Assembly (NCBI GenBank): GCA_005502925.1
Contig: SCPD01000006.1
Span: 62,001 to 126,000 of the forward strand
Direction: 5' to 3'
DNA: 64,000 nt
Origin: Rhizobiales bacterium Y(2018)
Lineage (GTDB): Bacteria; Pseudomonadota; Alphaproteobacteria; Rhizobiales; Aestuariivirgaceae
Shown: piece by piece, positions 1 to 8,593 of the stretch
How positions within the stretch are numbered: position 1 is the stretch's first letter
Layout: each line of letters begins with the position of its first letter
Translations under genes and position numbers: made by a program
The notes under the pieces: model-generated
Seen by the model: the letters and a program-made list of their open reading frames with translations, nothing else
What the model was told of the DNA's origin: nothing
Databases searched by the model: none

Positions 1-2
1 CG

Positions 3-1322
3 AAGAACCCGCAAGTGCGCGCCCGCGTAATGATGAAATTCCTCGAGCTCGCCAATGCGCATCGCGAGGAGCTGGCGCTTCTGATCTCGATGGAGCACGG
101 CAAGACCATTCCCGATGCCTTGGGCGATCTGCAGCGCGGCCTCGAAGTGGCGGAATTCTGCACCGGCATCCCGCATCTCCTCAAAGGCGACTTCACCGAC
201 GGTGCCGGCCCCGGCATCGACATGTATTCGATGCGCCAGCCGATCGGCATCGCCGCCGGCATCACGCCGTTCAATTTCCCGGCGATGATTCCCTTGTGGA
301 AGGCAGCGCCCGCGATCGCCTGCGGCAATGCCTTCATCCTCAAGCCGTCGGAGCGCGATCCGTCCTGCCCGATGCGCCTTGCCGAACTCTTCCTCGAAGC
401 GGGTCTGCCGCCCGGCATTCTCAATGTCGTCAATGGCGACAAGGAAGCCGTCGATGCGGTGCTCGATGATCCCGATGTCGGTGCGGTCGGTTTCGTCGGC
501 TCGACGCCGATCGCCGAATATGTCTATACGCGCGGCACCGCGCACGGCAAACGCGTGCAGTGCTTCGGCGGCGCCAAGAACCACATGATCGTGATGCCCG
601 ATGCCGATATGGACAAGGCGGTCGATGCGCTGATCGGCGCCGGCTATGGCTCGGCGGGCGAGCGCTGCATGGCGATCTCGGTCGCCGTGCCGGTGGGCGA
701 AGCCACCGCCGATGCGCTGGTCGCCAAGCTCATCCCGCGCGTCGAGAAGCTGAAAGTCGGCCTCTCGACCGACCGCGAGGCCGATTACGGTCCGCTCGTG
801 ACCAAGGCGCATCTCGACAAGGTGAAGTCCTATATCGATCTCGGCGTCAAGGAAGGTGCGGCGCTCAAGGTCGACGGCCGCGGCTTCAAGATGCAGGGCT
901 ACGAAAACGGCTTCTTCCTCGGCGGCTCGCTGTTCGACAATGTCACCAAGGACATGCGCATCTACAAGGAAGAGATCTTCGGGCCGGTGCTCTCGGTGGT
1001 GCGCGCCAAGACCTATGAAGAGGGCCTGAGCCTCGCCAATGACCATGAATATGGCAATGGCGTCGCCATCTTCACGCGCGACGGCGATGCGGCGCGCGAT
1101 TTCGCCTCGCGCGTTCAGGTCGGCATGATCGGCATCAACGTGCCGATCCCGGTGCCGCTCGCCTATCATACGTTCGGTGGCTGGAAGCGCTCGGCTTTCG
1201 GCGATCTCAACCAGCACGGCCCCGATGCGGTGCGCTTCTATACGCGCACCAAGACGGTGACCTCGCGCTGGCCGTCCGGCATCAAGGAAGGCGCGCAATT
1301 CTCCATTCCGACGATGCGCTGA
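3..1322 (+). CDS. mmsA: Methylmalonate-semialdehyde dehydrogenase (acylating), 5'-truncated by window edge
   Basis: CoA-acylating aldehyde dehydrogenase that converts methylmalonate semialdehyde (valine catabolism) or malonate semialdehyde (last step of inositol catabolism, where it is called IolA) to propionyl- or acetyl-CoA in the cytoplasm. About 440 codons are present; the family is about 500 residues, and the frame is open to the first base, so roughly 60 N-terminal residues lie outside. Visible ALDH signatures are the PFNFPAMIPLW segment and the catalytic cysteine in GSAGERCMA, near 218 counting from the GTG at 15. That GTG is an internal valine codon, not the start. The other inositol genes are about 49 kb away (49989-61708), so the pathway is split. 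Family assignment is firm; which substrate dominates in vivo cannot be read here. Confidence 0.93.
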   Translation, partial: KNPQVRARVMMKFLELANAHREELALLISMEHGKTIPDALGDLQRGLEVAEFCTGIPHLLKGDFTDGAGPGIDMYSMRQPIGIAAGITPFNFPAMIPLWKAAPAIACGNAFILKPSERDPSCPMRLAELFLEAGLPPGILNVVNGDKEAVDAVLDDPDVGAVGFVGSTPIAEYVYTRGTAHGKRVQCFGGAKNHMIVMPDADMDKAVDALIGAGYGSAGERCMAISVAVPVGEATADALVAKLIPRVEKLKVGLSTDREADYGPLVTKAHLDKVKSYIDLGVKEGAALKVDGRGFKMQGYENGFFLGGSLFDNVTKDMRIYKEEIFGPVLSVVRAKTYEEGLSLANDHEYGNGVAIFTRDGDAARDFASRVQVGMIGINVPIPVPLAYHTFGGWKRSAFGDLNQHGPDAVRFYTRTKTVTSRWPSGIKEGAQFSIPTMR

Positions 1323-1324
1323 CG

Positions 1325-1642
1325 ATGAGAGAGATCGAGAACGCGATCGCCGCCGCCCAGGTCCTGAGCTTCAGGCTGCCGATGCTGTGGGCGATGGCGT
1401 TCTCGCAAACGCCGGAACGGCGCGCCGAAGCGGTAAAGATGATCGCCGAAAAGCAGATGGCGGTGGCGGAAGGCCTCAATGCCGCGGCACTATCGGCGCT
1501 CGCCACCTGGATGAAGCTCGCCTCGGGGGCTAAGGTTTCGGCGCCGGCAGCAACGACCAGGATGATCAAAGCGGCGACACGGCCCGGCGAAAGACGCATG
1601 CGTGCCAATGCGCGAAGGCTCGCGCGCCGCAAGCGAATCTGA
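1325..1642 (+). CDS. Small phasin-like hypothetical protein
   Basis: Encodes 105 residues starting two bases after the mmsA stop. There is no clear ribosome binding site, so translation is probably coupled to mmsA. The protein has an N-terminal helix with a hydrophobic, Leu/Met/Trp-rich face (RLPMLWAMAF), a helical middle rich in Ala, Glu and Lys, and a strongly basic Arg-rich tail. This resembles short proteins annotated as phasin-like (polyhydroxyalkanoate granule surface) in alphaproteobacteria. That link comes from overall composition and size, not from a motif. It converges on the desaturase gene with four bases between the stop codons. An overlapping reverse-strand frame is considered a shadow. 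It could also be an mmsA-associated protein of unrelated function. Confidence 0.6.
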   Translation: MREIENAIAAAQVLSFRLPMLWAMAFSQTPERRAEAVKMIAEKQMAVAEGLNAAALSALATWMKLASGAKVSAPAATTRMIKAATRPGERRMRANARRLARRKRI

Positions 1643-1646
1643 TCTG

Positions 1647-2672
1647 TCAGGCGGGCTGCAGCGCTTCGTCGAAGGAGACCAGGCGGCGCTTCTTTTCGTC
1701 CCACAGGACAAGCCGCACGGACCGCAAGCTCTCGAGCAGGGTCAGACGGCCGACTTGGTGAAGCTCGGGGCGGTCGCGCAAGACTTCCGGCAGGCGGTAA
1801 AAGGGAATGCGGCTCGACAGATGATGCACATGGTGCACGCCGATATTGGCGGTGAACCAGCGTAAGATGGGCGGCAGGTCGTAATGCGAGCTGCCATGCA
1901 GCGCCGCCTCGTGGAAACTCCAGTCGCCGTCATGCTCCCAGAAGGTTTCCTCGAACTGGTGCTGGACATAGAACAGCCATACGCCGATCGCCGCGGCAAG
2001 CAGCGCGATCGGCAGATGCACCAGCAGGAAGGGGACAAGACCGACCAGCCATATCGCCAGTCCGGCGAGCAGCGCGATCGCCGCGTTCGTCGCCATAGCG
2101 CTCAGCCAGGGCCGCCAGCCATTGTGCATCAGGCCCATCGGCAGCCGGTGGCGCAGGAGGAACAGATAGGCTGGCCCGATGCCGAACATTACGGCCGGGT
2201 GGCGGTACAGGCGATAGAGGCGTTGCCGCCAGGGCGTACGGGCCTGAAATTCCGACACTGTCAGTGTGTCGATATCGCCGATGCCGCGGTGATCGAGATT
2301 GCCCGACGCCGCGTGATGCAAAGCATGGGAATGCCGCCAGTAATCATAGGGCGTCAGCGTCAGCACGCCGAGGATTCGCCCGACCCAGTCATTGGCGAGG
2401 CGATTGGGGAAGAATGAGCCGTGACCGCAATCATGCTGAATAAGGAACAGGCGGACAAGCAGGCCGGCCGCCGGTACGACGAGAAGCAAGCCGATCCAAT
2501 AACCGGCGTCGACCGCCATCCAGATCGCCATCCAGATGAGCGCGAACGGCACAACCGTGATCACCAGCTCAAACAGGCTGCGCGTGCTGCTCGGTTCGCG
2601 ATAGGGTGCCAGGTCCTTCATCAACTGGCGGGCATTGGGTGCTGCTCCCGCACTCCGGGGTCGTTCATGCAT
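1647..2672 (-). CDS. Membrane fatty acid desaturase (acyl-lipid, FADS family)
   Basis: Di-iron integral-membrane desaturase that introduces a double bond in fatty acyl chains. All three histidine boxes are present: HDCGH (80-84), HSHALHH (114-120 region) and HHVHH (280-284). Hydrophobic segments lie near 38-75 and 165-235. Length is 341 residues, usual for the omega-6/delta-12-like bacterial group. I chose the ATG at 2672 because AGGAG lies seven bases upstream; an in-frame ATG at 2723 would add 17 residues without such a site. It is a single gene, convergent with the phasin-like gene. Regiospecificity and electron donor cannot be predicted. A carotenoid-modifying member of the same fold is the main alternative. 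Confidence 0.88.
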   Translation of the reverse strand: MHERPRSAGAAPNARQLMKDLAPYREPSSTRSLFELVITVVPFALIWMAIWMAVDAGYWIGLLLVVPAAGLLVRLFLIQHDCGHGSFFPNRLANDWVGRILGVLTLTPYDYWRHSHALHHAASGNLDHRGIGDIDTLTVSEFQARTPWRQRLYRLYRHPAVMFGIGPAYLFLLRHRLPMGLMHNGWRPWLSAMATNAAIALLAGLAIWLVGLVPFLLVHLPIALLAAAIGVWLFYVQHQFEETFWEHDGDWSFHEAALHGSSHYDLPPILRWFTANIGVHHVHHLSSRIPFYRLPEVLRDRPELHQVGRLTLLESLRSVRLVLWDEKKRRLVSFDEALQPA

Positions 2673-3085
2673 GAGCGGGCTCCTGACCGGCTGGAAGGCG
2701 CGGAATTGCTGTCGCCACGCCACTTACTTGTTTCCATCGGTGGGAGTTGTTCCCCGATACTGAAGCCAATGGAGCGAGATGAAACTCGCCTGATAAAATG
2801 GACGTCTAAAGAGTCCGGCGCCCGGCGTCTATTCAATATTGAGTGCTCACGGGGCTGTGCCACCCTGATTCACCCCCCATTTGGGTTGCAGGCGACAAAA
2901 ATAGCCAATTGTTCCTGACGCCGCCCGTTCCCCAGATGGAACGCGGCCTTTATCATTCGGTAAGCTTTAGGTGCGAGTCTCATACGCCTAGCACGGAGCG
3001 TCGCTTGATGCTCCGGGGCCCGCCTGACCGAAAGCGGCATAAGACCTCCGGCCAAACGGCGTCTCGGACCGAGATGGAGGTTTGC
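2673..3085. other. Intergenic region between desaturase and small secreted protein
   Basis: About 410 bases without a convincing gene. It must hold the promoters of two divergent genes. I see the Shine-Dalgarno sequences of both (AGGAG for the desaturase, TGGAGG at 3075-3080 for the secreted protein). A GGAAC at 2940-2944 is followed 15 bases later by CGGT, only a weak resemblance to an alphaproteobacterial stress promoter. No terminator, repeat or RNA gene was recognised. Confidence 0.5.
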
Positions 3086-3406
3086 ATGTCGTCGACCCAT
3101 ATCCGGCGCGCCCCGCTCATCGCCCTCGCCGCCGTTTTTTTCGTCCTCACCGCGCCCGCCGTCAGTCATGCGCAATTCGCCATGTGCGGCCAGCGGGCGC
3201 AAATCGTCGAGCAACTGAAAGTCAAATACAAGGAGGCGCCGCAGGCCGTGGGCGTCGTCTCCGACAATGGCGTTGCCGAGCTCTTCGTGTCGGAGAAGGG
3301 CACCTGGACGATGCTGATGACGTTCACGAACGGCAAAAGCTGCATCATCGCCGCCGGTCATTCCTGGGATGCCGTGCCGACGCTTGCACGCGGCACGGGC
3401 ATCTGA
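3086..3406 (+). CDS. Small secreted protein of unknown function
   Basis: Encodes 106 residues from the ATG at 3086, which has TGGAGG five bases upstream; longer in-frame extensions lack a site. A typical Sec signal peptide (basic SSTHIRR start, hydrophobic core, cleavage likely after SHA) is followed by a mature domain of about 78 residues. The mature part has two cysteines, one in MCGQRAQ and one in GKSCIIA, that could form a periplasmic disulfide. It belongs by appearance to a group of short exported proteins common in Rhizobiales, with a Cys-Gly-x-Arg start and a Gly-Lys-Ser-Cys near the end. I know no function for them. The gene stands alone and converges on the cupredoxin gene. Confidence 0.7.
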   Translation: MSSTHIRRAPLIALAAVFFVLTAPAVSHAQFAMCGQRAQIVEQLKVKYKEAPQAVGVVSDNGVAELFVSEKGTWTMLMTFTNGKSCIIAAGHSWDAVPTLARGTGI

Positions 3407-3413
3407 TCTTCAC

Positions 3414-3453
3414 CGTCACGCCGTCACGCCGTCACGGCGTCACGGCGCCACGG
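3414..3453. repeat. Five tandem 8-bp units (CGTCACGS)
   Basis: CGTCACGC occurs twice, CGTCACGG twice, then CGCCACGG once, without gaps, between two convergent genes. The last units run through the stop codon (3440-3442) and final codons of the cupredoxin gene. It is a slippage-prone microsatellite-like tract; 8 is not a multiple of three, so length change would alter the cupredoxin C-terminus. Confidence 0.8.
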
Positions 3454-3748
3454 TGATGCGGCCCTTCATATTGGGATGAAAGCGGCAGTAGTAATCGAGC
3501 GTGCCGGCCTTATCGACGACGACGCTGCCCGACTTTTTGACGGGCAGTTGGACGTCCCAGCCGCCTTTCACCGTCGCGGTGTGGACGAAGGCATCCTTGT
3601 TCACCCATTCGATCGTGTCGCCGATCTTCACCTCGACCTCGGCGGGCGAAAAGGCCATTTTTTCGATCGTCACCTCGATGGTGGCGGATTGCGCCATGCC
3701 GGCGCTCAGGATCAGCGTCGGCATGGCGATCAGCAGAAGATGTCTCAT
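3440..3748 (-). CDS. Periplasmic cupredoxin (amicyanin/plastocyanin-like)
   Basis: Small type I copper protein of 102 residues, expected to carry electrons or bind copper in the periplasm. A signal peptide occupies about residues 1-21. Copper ligands are visible in the usual order: His56 in VHTATV, then Cys88, His91 and Met94 in the CRFHPNM segment. The mature domain is about 80 residues, on the small amicyanin-like side of the family. It is the last gene of a three-gene unit, six bases after DUF4142 and downstream of the ECF sigma gene. The grouping suggests stress-induced expression. Partner redox proteins are not encoded nearby. Confidence 0.88.
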   Translation of the reverse strand: MRHLLLIAMPTLILSAGMAQSATIEVTIEKMAFSPAEVEVKIGDTIEWVNKDAFVHTATVKGGWDVQLPVKKSGSVVVDKAGTLDYYCRFHPNMKGRITVAP

Positions 3749-3754
3749 CCGTCT

Positions 3755-4288
3755 CTATTTCAGCGCCGCGGCGACATGCTCGGCATGCTGCTGATGGCCC
3801 CGGAACAGCTTGAGGCCGGTCTCCAGCAGGCTCTTGAGCTCGGCATTCTGCGCCGAGGGGATGAGCAGGCCCTCGAGCGCGCCATTGACCTGCTTGTGAT
3901 AGGCCACTTCATTGTCGACATAGGCCTTGTCGAAGGCGGCACCCTCGAGGCCTGAAAGCTTGTCGCGCTCCGCCGTGGCGGCCTTGGACAGCGCCTGGCT
4001 GGTGGCATTGTCCTCAGGCGTGACATTGAGCTTCTTCACCAGGTCGAGCGCCTGCTTGTTGACCGCCTCATGGTCGCGCAGCATGCTCTCGGCGAAGGCG
4101 ACGACGTCCTTGTTCTTGGATTTGGCGATGGCCTGCTTGGCCGCCTCGACATCGATCGCGCCGGCGGTATAGGCGATATGGGCGATCTGGGGATCGCTCG
4201 GCTTGTCGGCCGCGGTGGCGAGGGACAATGAACCGGCGAGGCCGAGGGCGGCGATGGCGGCGATGCCTGAGATCAATCTTACACGCAT
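3755..4288 (-). CDS. DUF4142 domain exported protein
   Basis: Encodes 177 residues with a cleavable signal peptide (about 1-26, ending near ATAADK) and a mostly helical DUF4142 domain with a ferritin-like four-helix appearance. Histidines at the domain end (RGHQQHAEHVAAALK) and in LRDHEAVNK are typical of the family, but metal binding is not established. The start has AAAGGAG upstream, directly preceded by a 7-bp hairpin (4302-4320). The gene has its own candidate promoter at 4344-4369, matching the one before the sigma gene, so it is the likely main target of that sigma factor. The biochemical role of DUF4142 is unknown. Confidence 0.85.
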   Translation of the reverse strand: MRVRLISGIAAIAALGLAGSLSLATAADKPSDPQIAHIAYTAGAIDVEAAKQAIAKSKNKDVVAFAESMLRDHEAVNKQALDLVKKLNVTPEDNATSQALSKAATAERDKLSGLEGAAFDKAYVDNEVAYHKQVNGALEGLLIPSAQNAELKSLLETGLKLFRGHQQHAEHVAAALK

Positions 4289-4301
4289 GAGCTTCTCCTT
4301 T

Positions 4302-4320
4302 GCCCGGCTTATTGCCGGGC
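4302..4320 (-). promoter_or_regulatory. Leader hairpin directly before the DUF4142 ribosome binding site
   Basis: GCCCGGC and GCCGGGC form a perfect 7-bp stem with a 5-base AATAA loop on the minus strand. The AAAGGAG ribosome binding site follows after no gap. No T-run follows, so it does not look like a terminator. It may stabilise the mRNA 5' end or modulate ribosome access. Confidence 0.6.
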
Positions 4321-4343
4321 TTCGTTGTGGGTGACGATGATTG

Positions 4344-4369
4344 GATGAAGCGGGCCGAAAAAGGTTCCC
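4344..4369 (-). promoter_or_regulatory. Candidate ECF-type promoter for DUF4142-cupredoxin
   Basis: On the minus strand GGGAACC (4369-4363), 15 bases, then CATCC (4347-4343). GGAAC is the classic -35 core of ECF-dependent promoters. The same motif with identical spacing precedes the sigma gene (5103-5078). It begins eight bases past the sigma stop, so the DUF4142 gene can be transcribed independently. Confidence 0.6.
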
Positions 4370-4376
4370 GTGACAC

Positions 4377-5057
4377 TCAGTCGGGAAAGCCCAGGCGTTT
4401 CATAACGGAAACAGTCAGCCTCTCACAGCGCCGGCCGGCAAAGGGAAAGGCGTCGAGCAGCAGGGGACCGATCTGCTCGTCGAGCTTGCGGCGCACCAGC
4501 GCCCGGGCCCGGTGCAGGCGCGTCTTCACCGTCTGCGGCTTGAGCCCGAGCAACTCGGCGGTCTCCTCCAGGCTCAGGCCCTCGATGACCCGCGCCACGA
4601 AGACGGTGCGGTAGACATCGGGCAGCGCGTCAGTGGCCTGTTCGACCAGCGCCAGGATCTGTCTCTGTGCCATGGTTCGTTCCGGATCGTCGGTGCCGGC
4701 ATTGAGCGGGAAGGGAATGATCTCGGCGTCGTTGGCCGGCGTATCCATCATCACCGTCGCGGCGCGTTGCCTTTTGCGCAGGCGGCCCAGGGCCTCGTTG
4801 ATGGCGATGCGCGAGAGCCAGGTCGCGAGGCTCGCTTCGCCGCGGAATGTGCTGAGATGCGCGAAAGCCGTCACATAGGTTTCCTGGACAATGTCCTCGG
4901 CCTCGCTGTCGTTGCGGATGATGCTGCGGGCAAGGCGGTACAGCTTCTGATTATGCCGGCGCATGATGAGGCGGAAAGCCTCCGCCTCGCGCGCCATCGC
5001 CCGGCGGGCCAGGTCCATGTCCTCCGGCGCGGCAATGTCTTGATATGGCTGCGGCAT
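4377..5057 (-). CDS. ECF-type RNA polymerase sigma factor
   Basis: Sigma-70 family ECF factor of 226 residues. Region 2 covers about 30-105, with the RNDSEAEDIVQETYVTAF and FRGEASLATWLSRIAIN segments; region 4 is about 150-200, with a helix-turn-helix around LSLEETAELLGLKPQTVKTRLHRAR. A 30-residue C-terminal extension with a cysteine follows. Start chosen at 5057 (MPQPYQ) because AAGGAGG sits six bases upstream; the in-frame ATG at 5063 directly abuts that site. No anti-sigma gene lies next to it; the downstream partners are DUF4142 and a cupredoxin. The shared GGGAACC motif suggests autoregulation. The inducing signal is unknown. Confidence 0.9.
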   Translation of the reverse strand: MPQPYQDIAAPEDMDLARRAMAREAEAFRLIMRRHNQKLYRLARSIIRNDSEAEDIVQETYVTAFAHLSTFRGEASLATWLSRIAINEALGRLRKRQRAATVMMDTPANDAEIIPFPLNAGTDDPERTMAQRQILALVEQATDALPDVYRTVFVARVIEGLSLEETAELLGLKPQTVKTRLHRARALVRRKLDEQIGPLLLDAFPFAGRRCERLTVSVMKRLGFPD

Positions 5058-5077
5058 AGACATCCTCCTTACTCGTA

Positions 5078-5103
5078 GATGCCGCCCGGAGGAAATGGTT
5101 CCC
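5078..5103 (-). promoter_or_regulatory. Candidate autoregulated ECF promoter of the sigma gene
   Basis: Minus-strand GGGAACC (5103-5097), 15 bases, CATCT (5081-5077). It is 20 bases upstream of the chosen start. Motif and spacing are the same as at 4369-4344, although the spacers differ in sequence, which argues for functional conservation rather than simple duplication. Confidence 0.6.
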
Positions 5104-5152
5104 GGATTTTTGCGACGGTTGCGCCGAAACGCGCTCCACGCCATAAGGCGGC

Positions 5153-6247
5153 ATGGGGTTCTGGGCGGATTATCAGGACAAGATCGCAAGCGGCGCGCTG
5201 AAGCCCGACGAGGCGCAGGGCACCATCGCGCGTAAGCTCGACCATCTGGCCGAGGCGCTCAAGGATTATGCGCCGAAGCCCGCCGGCTTCTTCGCGCGAC
5301 TGACCGGTGCGAAGAACGGACCGGCCCCGAAAGGCCTCTATGTTCAGGGCGAGGTCGGGCGCGGCAAGACGATGCTGATGGATCTGTTCTGCGCCCATGC
5401 CGATATCGAACCCAAGCGGCGGGCGCATTTTCACGCTTTCATGCAGGACATCCATGCCCGCCTCCATGAAGCGCGGCGCGGCGCCAAGGACCCGCTGCTG
5501 ACTGTCGCGAATGCGGTGGCGGCGGAAGCGCGGCTGCTTTGTCTTGATGAGATGCAGATCGCCGACATCGCCGATGCGATGATCGTCGGCCGGCTGTTCG
5601 ACATTCTCTTCCAGCGCGGCAGCGTGGTGGTGACCACCTCCAATCTCGAGCCCGGCGATCTTTACAAGGACGGGCTCAACCGCCAGCTCTTCCTGCCCTT
5701 CATCAAGCTCATGGAAGAGAAGCTCGATGTGGTGACGCTCGACAGCCCGACCGATTACCGCCTCGGCCGCGTCAGAGGGCGCGAAACCTTCATCCATCCG
5801 TTAGGTCCCGACGCCGACCGCAAGCTCCAGGAACTGTGGGTGAAGCTCACCGACACCGAGACGGGTGCTCCCACAGCGCTCGACGTGCTCGGCCGCAAGC
5901 TCCCGGTGCCGCAGGCGGCGCATGGCGCGGCGCGCTTCCCTTTCGCTGATCTCTGCGAGGCGCCGCTCGGGCCGCCCGATTATCTGGCGCTCGCCCAGAA
6001 TTTCCGCACTGTGTTCATCGAACATATTCCGGTGCTGACGCCGCGCCACCGCAATCCGTCGAAGCGTTTCATCCTGCTTATCGACACGCTCTATGACGCG
6101 CATGTGAGGCTTGTCGCCTCGGCCGAAGCCCCGCCGGAAGCGCTCTATAGTGAAGGTCACCACGCCCAGGAATTCCTGCGCACCGTCTCGCGCCTGCAGG
6201 AAATGCAGTCGGCTTCCTGGTGGGGTGCAAAAATCGTCGAAACTTGA
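5153..6247 (+). CDS. zapE: Cell division protein ZapE (AFG1-like ATPase)
   Basis: AFG1/ZapE-type P-loop ATPase of 364 residues; ZapE associates with the FtsZ ring, and the mitochondrial homologue AFG1 acts in protein quality control. Walker A is GEVGRGKT (66-73), Walker B is LLCLDEMQ (D132, E133), and a sensor segment VVVTTSNLEP follows near 160-170. Length matches the family. It is divergent from the ECF gene, with 49 bases between the sigma promoter motif and this ATG. It lies upstream of mdh in the arrangement usual for Rhizobiales. The 130 bases to mdh suggest separate transcription. Confidence 0.92.
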   Translation: MGFWADYQDKIASGALKPDEAQGTIARKLDHLAEALKDYAPKPAGFFARLTGAKNGPAPKGLYVQGEVGRGKTMLMDLFCAHADIEPKRRAHFHAFMQDIHARLHEARRGAKDPLLTVANAVAAEARLLCLDEMQIADIADAMIVGRLFDILFQRGSVVVTTSNLEPGDLYKDGLNRQLFLPFIKLMEEKLDVVTLDSPTDYRLGRVRGRETFIHPLGPDADRKLQELWVKLTDTETGAPTALDVLGRKLPVPQAAHGAARFPFADLCEAPLGPPDYLALAQNFRTVFIEHIPVLTPRHRNPSKRFILLIDTLYDAHVRLVASAEAPPEALYSEGHHAQEFLRTVSRLQEMQSASWWGAKIVET

Positions 6248-6255
6248 CGTTTTAG

Positions 6256-6281
6256 TCAAGAATTTCCGAATGAATTCTTGA
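6256..6281. other. AT-rich 9-bp inverted repeat between zapE and mdh
   Basis: TCAAGAATT and AATTCTTGA are perfect arms around an 8-base loop, starting nine bases after the zapE stop. There is no T-run, so this is either a weak terminator or a protein-binding dyad upstream of the mdh-suc operon. The remaining ~95 bases to mdh hold AGGGA upstream of its ATG but no clear promoter hexamers. Confidence 0.45.
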
Positions 6282-6350
6282 AGATGTCAGTCGACGGGAG
6301 TACAGGTTCCGTCGCTTTTGCACTGCGAAAAGGCGCGCGTAACGCGTTGA

Positions 6351-7340
<990 letters not shown>

Positions 7341-7354
7341 TCTGAATCATAATC

Positions 7355-7382
7355 CGTCATCCCGGCATGCACCGGGATGACG
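7355..7382. repeat. Short palindrome between mdh and sucC
   Basis: CGTCATCCCGG and CCGGGATGACG are 11-bp perfect arms around CATGCA. The arms match the ends of the longer dispersed element at 45283, 51689 and 61726, so this looks like a reduced copy. A TTCTTT follows, so it could also attenuate transcription. Confidence 0.7.
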
Positions 7383-7417
7383 TTCTTTCGCCGGGACGAC
7401 GAAGTGAGGGAGACGCC

Positions 7418-8593
7418 ATGAACATTCACGAATACCAGGCCAAGCAGGTTCTGAAAGCCTATGGCGTGCCGGTCGCGCATGGCCTGCCGGCCTTCTCGGT
7501 GGACGAAGCGGTGAAGGCCGCCGAAACGCTCGGCGGTCCGGTCTGGGTCGTCAAGGCGCAGATCCATGCCGGCGGGCGCGGCAAGGCCGGCGGCGTCAAG
7601 GTGGTGAAGTCCATCGACGATGTGAAGAGCGAAGCCAATCGGCTTCTCGGATCAACCCTCGTCACCCATCAGACGGGCCCTCAGGGCAAAGTGGTGCAGC
7701 GGCTCTATATCGAAGAGGGCTCGGCCATCGACAAGGAGTTCTATCTGGCGCTCCTCGTCGACCGTGAGACCTCGAGGCTGGCTTTCGTCGTCTCGACCGA
7801 AGGCGGCATGGACATCGAGAAGGTCGCGCATGACACGCCCGACAAGATCATCAATGTCTCGATCGATCCGGCCACCAATATCTGCCCGCATCATGTGCGC
7901 GCCATCGCCAAGGCGCTGAAGCTGCCTCTGGGCGGCCCGCAGCAGAAGCAGCTCGCCAAGCTCGTCACCGAGCTCCATCGCGCTTTCGTCGAGAAGGATA
8001 TGAGCCTGCTCGAGATCAATCCGCTGATCGTCACCAAAGCGGGCGACATTCTCTGCCTCGACGCCAAGATCAATTTCGACAGCAACGCGCTCGACCGTCA
8101 TCCCGACATCAAGGAGCTGCGCGACGTCACCGAGGAAGATCCCAAGGAGATCGAGGCGTCGAAATTCGATCTCTCCTATATCGCGCTCGACGGTACGATC
8201 GGCTGCATGGTCAACGGCGCCGGCCTCGCCATGGCGACGATGGACATCATCAAGCTCTATGGCTCGGAGCCCGCCAACTTCCTCGATGTCGGCGGCGGCG
8301 CGTCCAAGGAGAAGGTCGCGGCGGCGTTCAAGATCATCACCGCCGATCCGAAGGTGAAGGGCATCCTGGTCAATATCTTCGGCGGCATCATGAAATGCGA
8401 CATCATCGCCGAAGGCGTGGTCGCGGCGGTGAAGGAAGTGGGCCTGAAGGTGCCGCTCGTCGTCCGTCTCGAAGGCACCAATGTCGAGCTCGGCAAGCAG
8501 ATCCTGCGCGACTCGAAGCTCAATGTCATCGCCGCCGATGATCTCGACGACGCGGCGCAGAAAATCGTCAAGGCCGTGAAGGAAGCCCATTAA
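7418..8593 (+). CDS. sucC: Succinyl-CoA synthetase (ADP-forming) beta subunit
   Basis: Forms succinyl-CoA synthetase with SucD; the beta subunit binds nucleotide through its N-terminal ATP-grasp domain. It has 391 residues from the ATG at 7418 (MNIHEYQAK, the invariant family start), with GAGGGAG-type purine-rich sequence upstream; a longer frame to 7367 would enter the palindrome and is rejected. Visible are [12 protein letters not shown] near 47-58 and the C-terminal segments [15 protein letters not shown] and [10 protein letters not shown], where the ligase domain contacts SucD. Its TAA overlaps the sucD ATG by one base (TAATG), implying coupled translation. Confidence 0.97.
   Translation: MNIHEYQAKQVLKAYGVPVAHGLPAFSVDEAVKAAETLGGPVWVVKAQIHAGGRGKAGGVKVVKSIDDVKSEANRLLGSTLVTHQTGPQGKVVQRLYIEEGSAIDKEFYLALLVDRETSRLAFVVSTEGGMDIEKVAHDTPDKIINVSIDPATNICPHHVRAIAKALKLPLGGPQQKQLAKLVTELHRAFVEKDMSLLEINPLIVTKAGDILCLDAKINFDSNALDRHPDIKELRDVTEEDPKEIEASKFDLSYIALDGTIGCMVNGAGLAMATMDIIKLYGSEPANFLDVGGGASKEKVAAAFKIITADPKVKGILVNIFGGIMKCDIIAEGVVAAVKEVGLKVPLVVRLEGTNVELGKQILRDSKLNVIAADDLDDAAQKIVKAVKEAH

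Noticed and set aside
2940-2963. EcfG-type promoter before the small secreted protein
   Set aside because: GGAAC is present, but the -10 (CGGT at 15 bases) is a poor match, so it was kept only as a remark.
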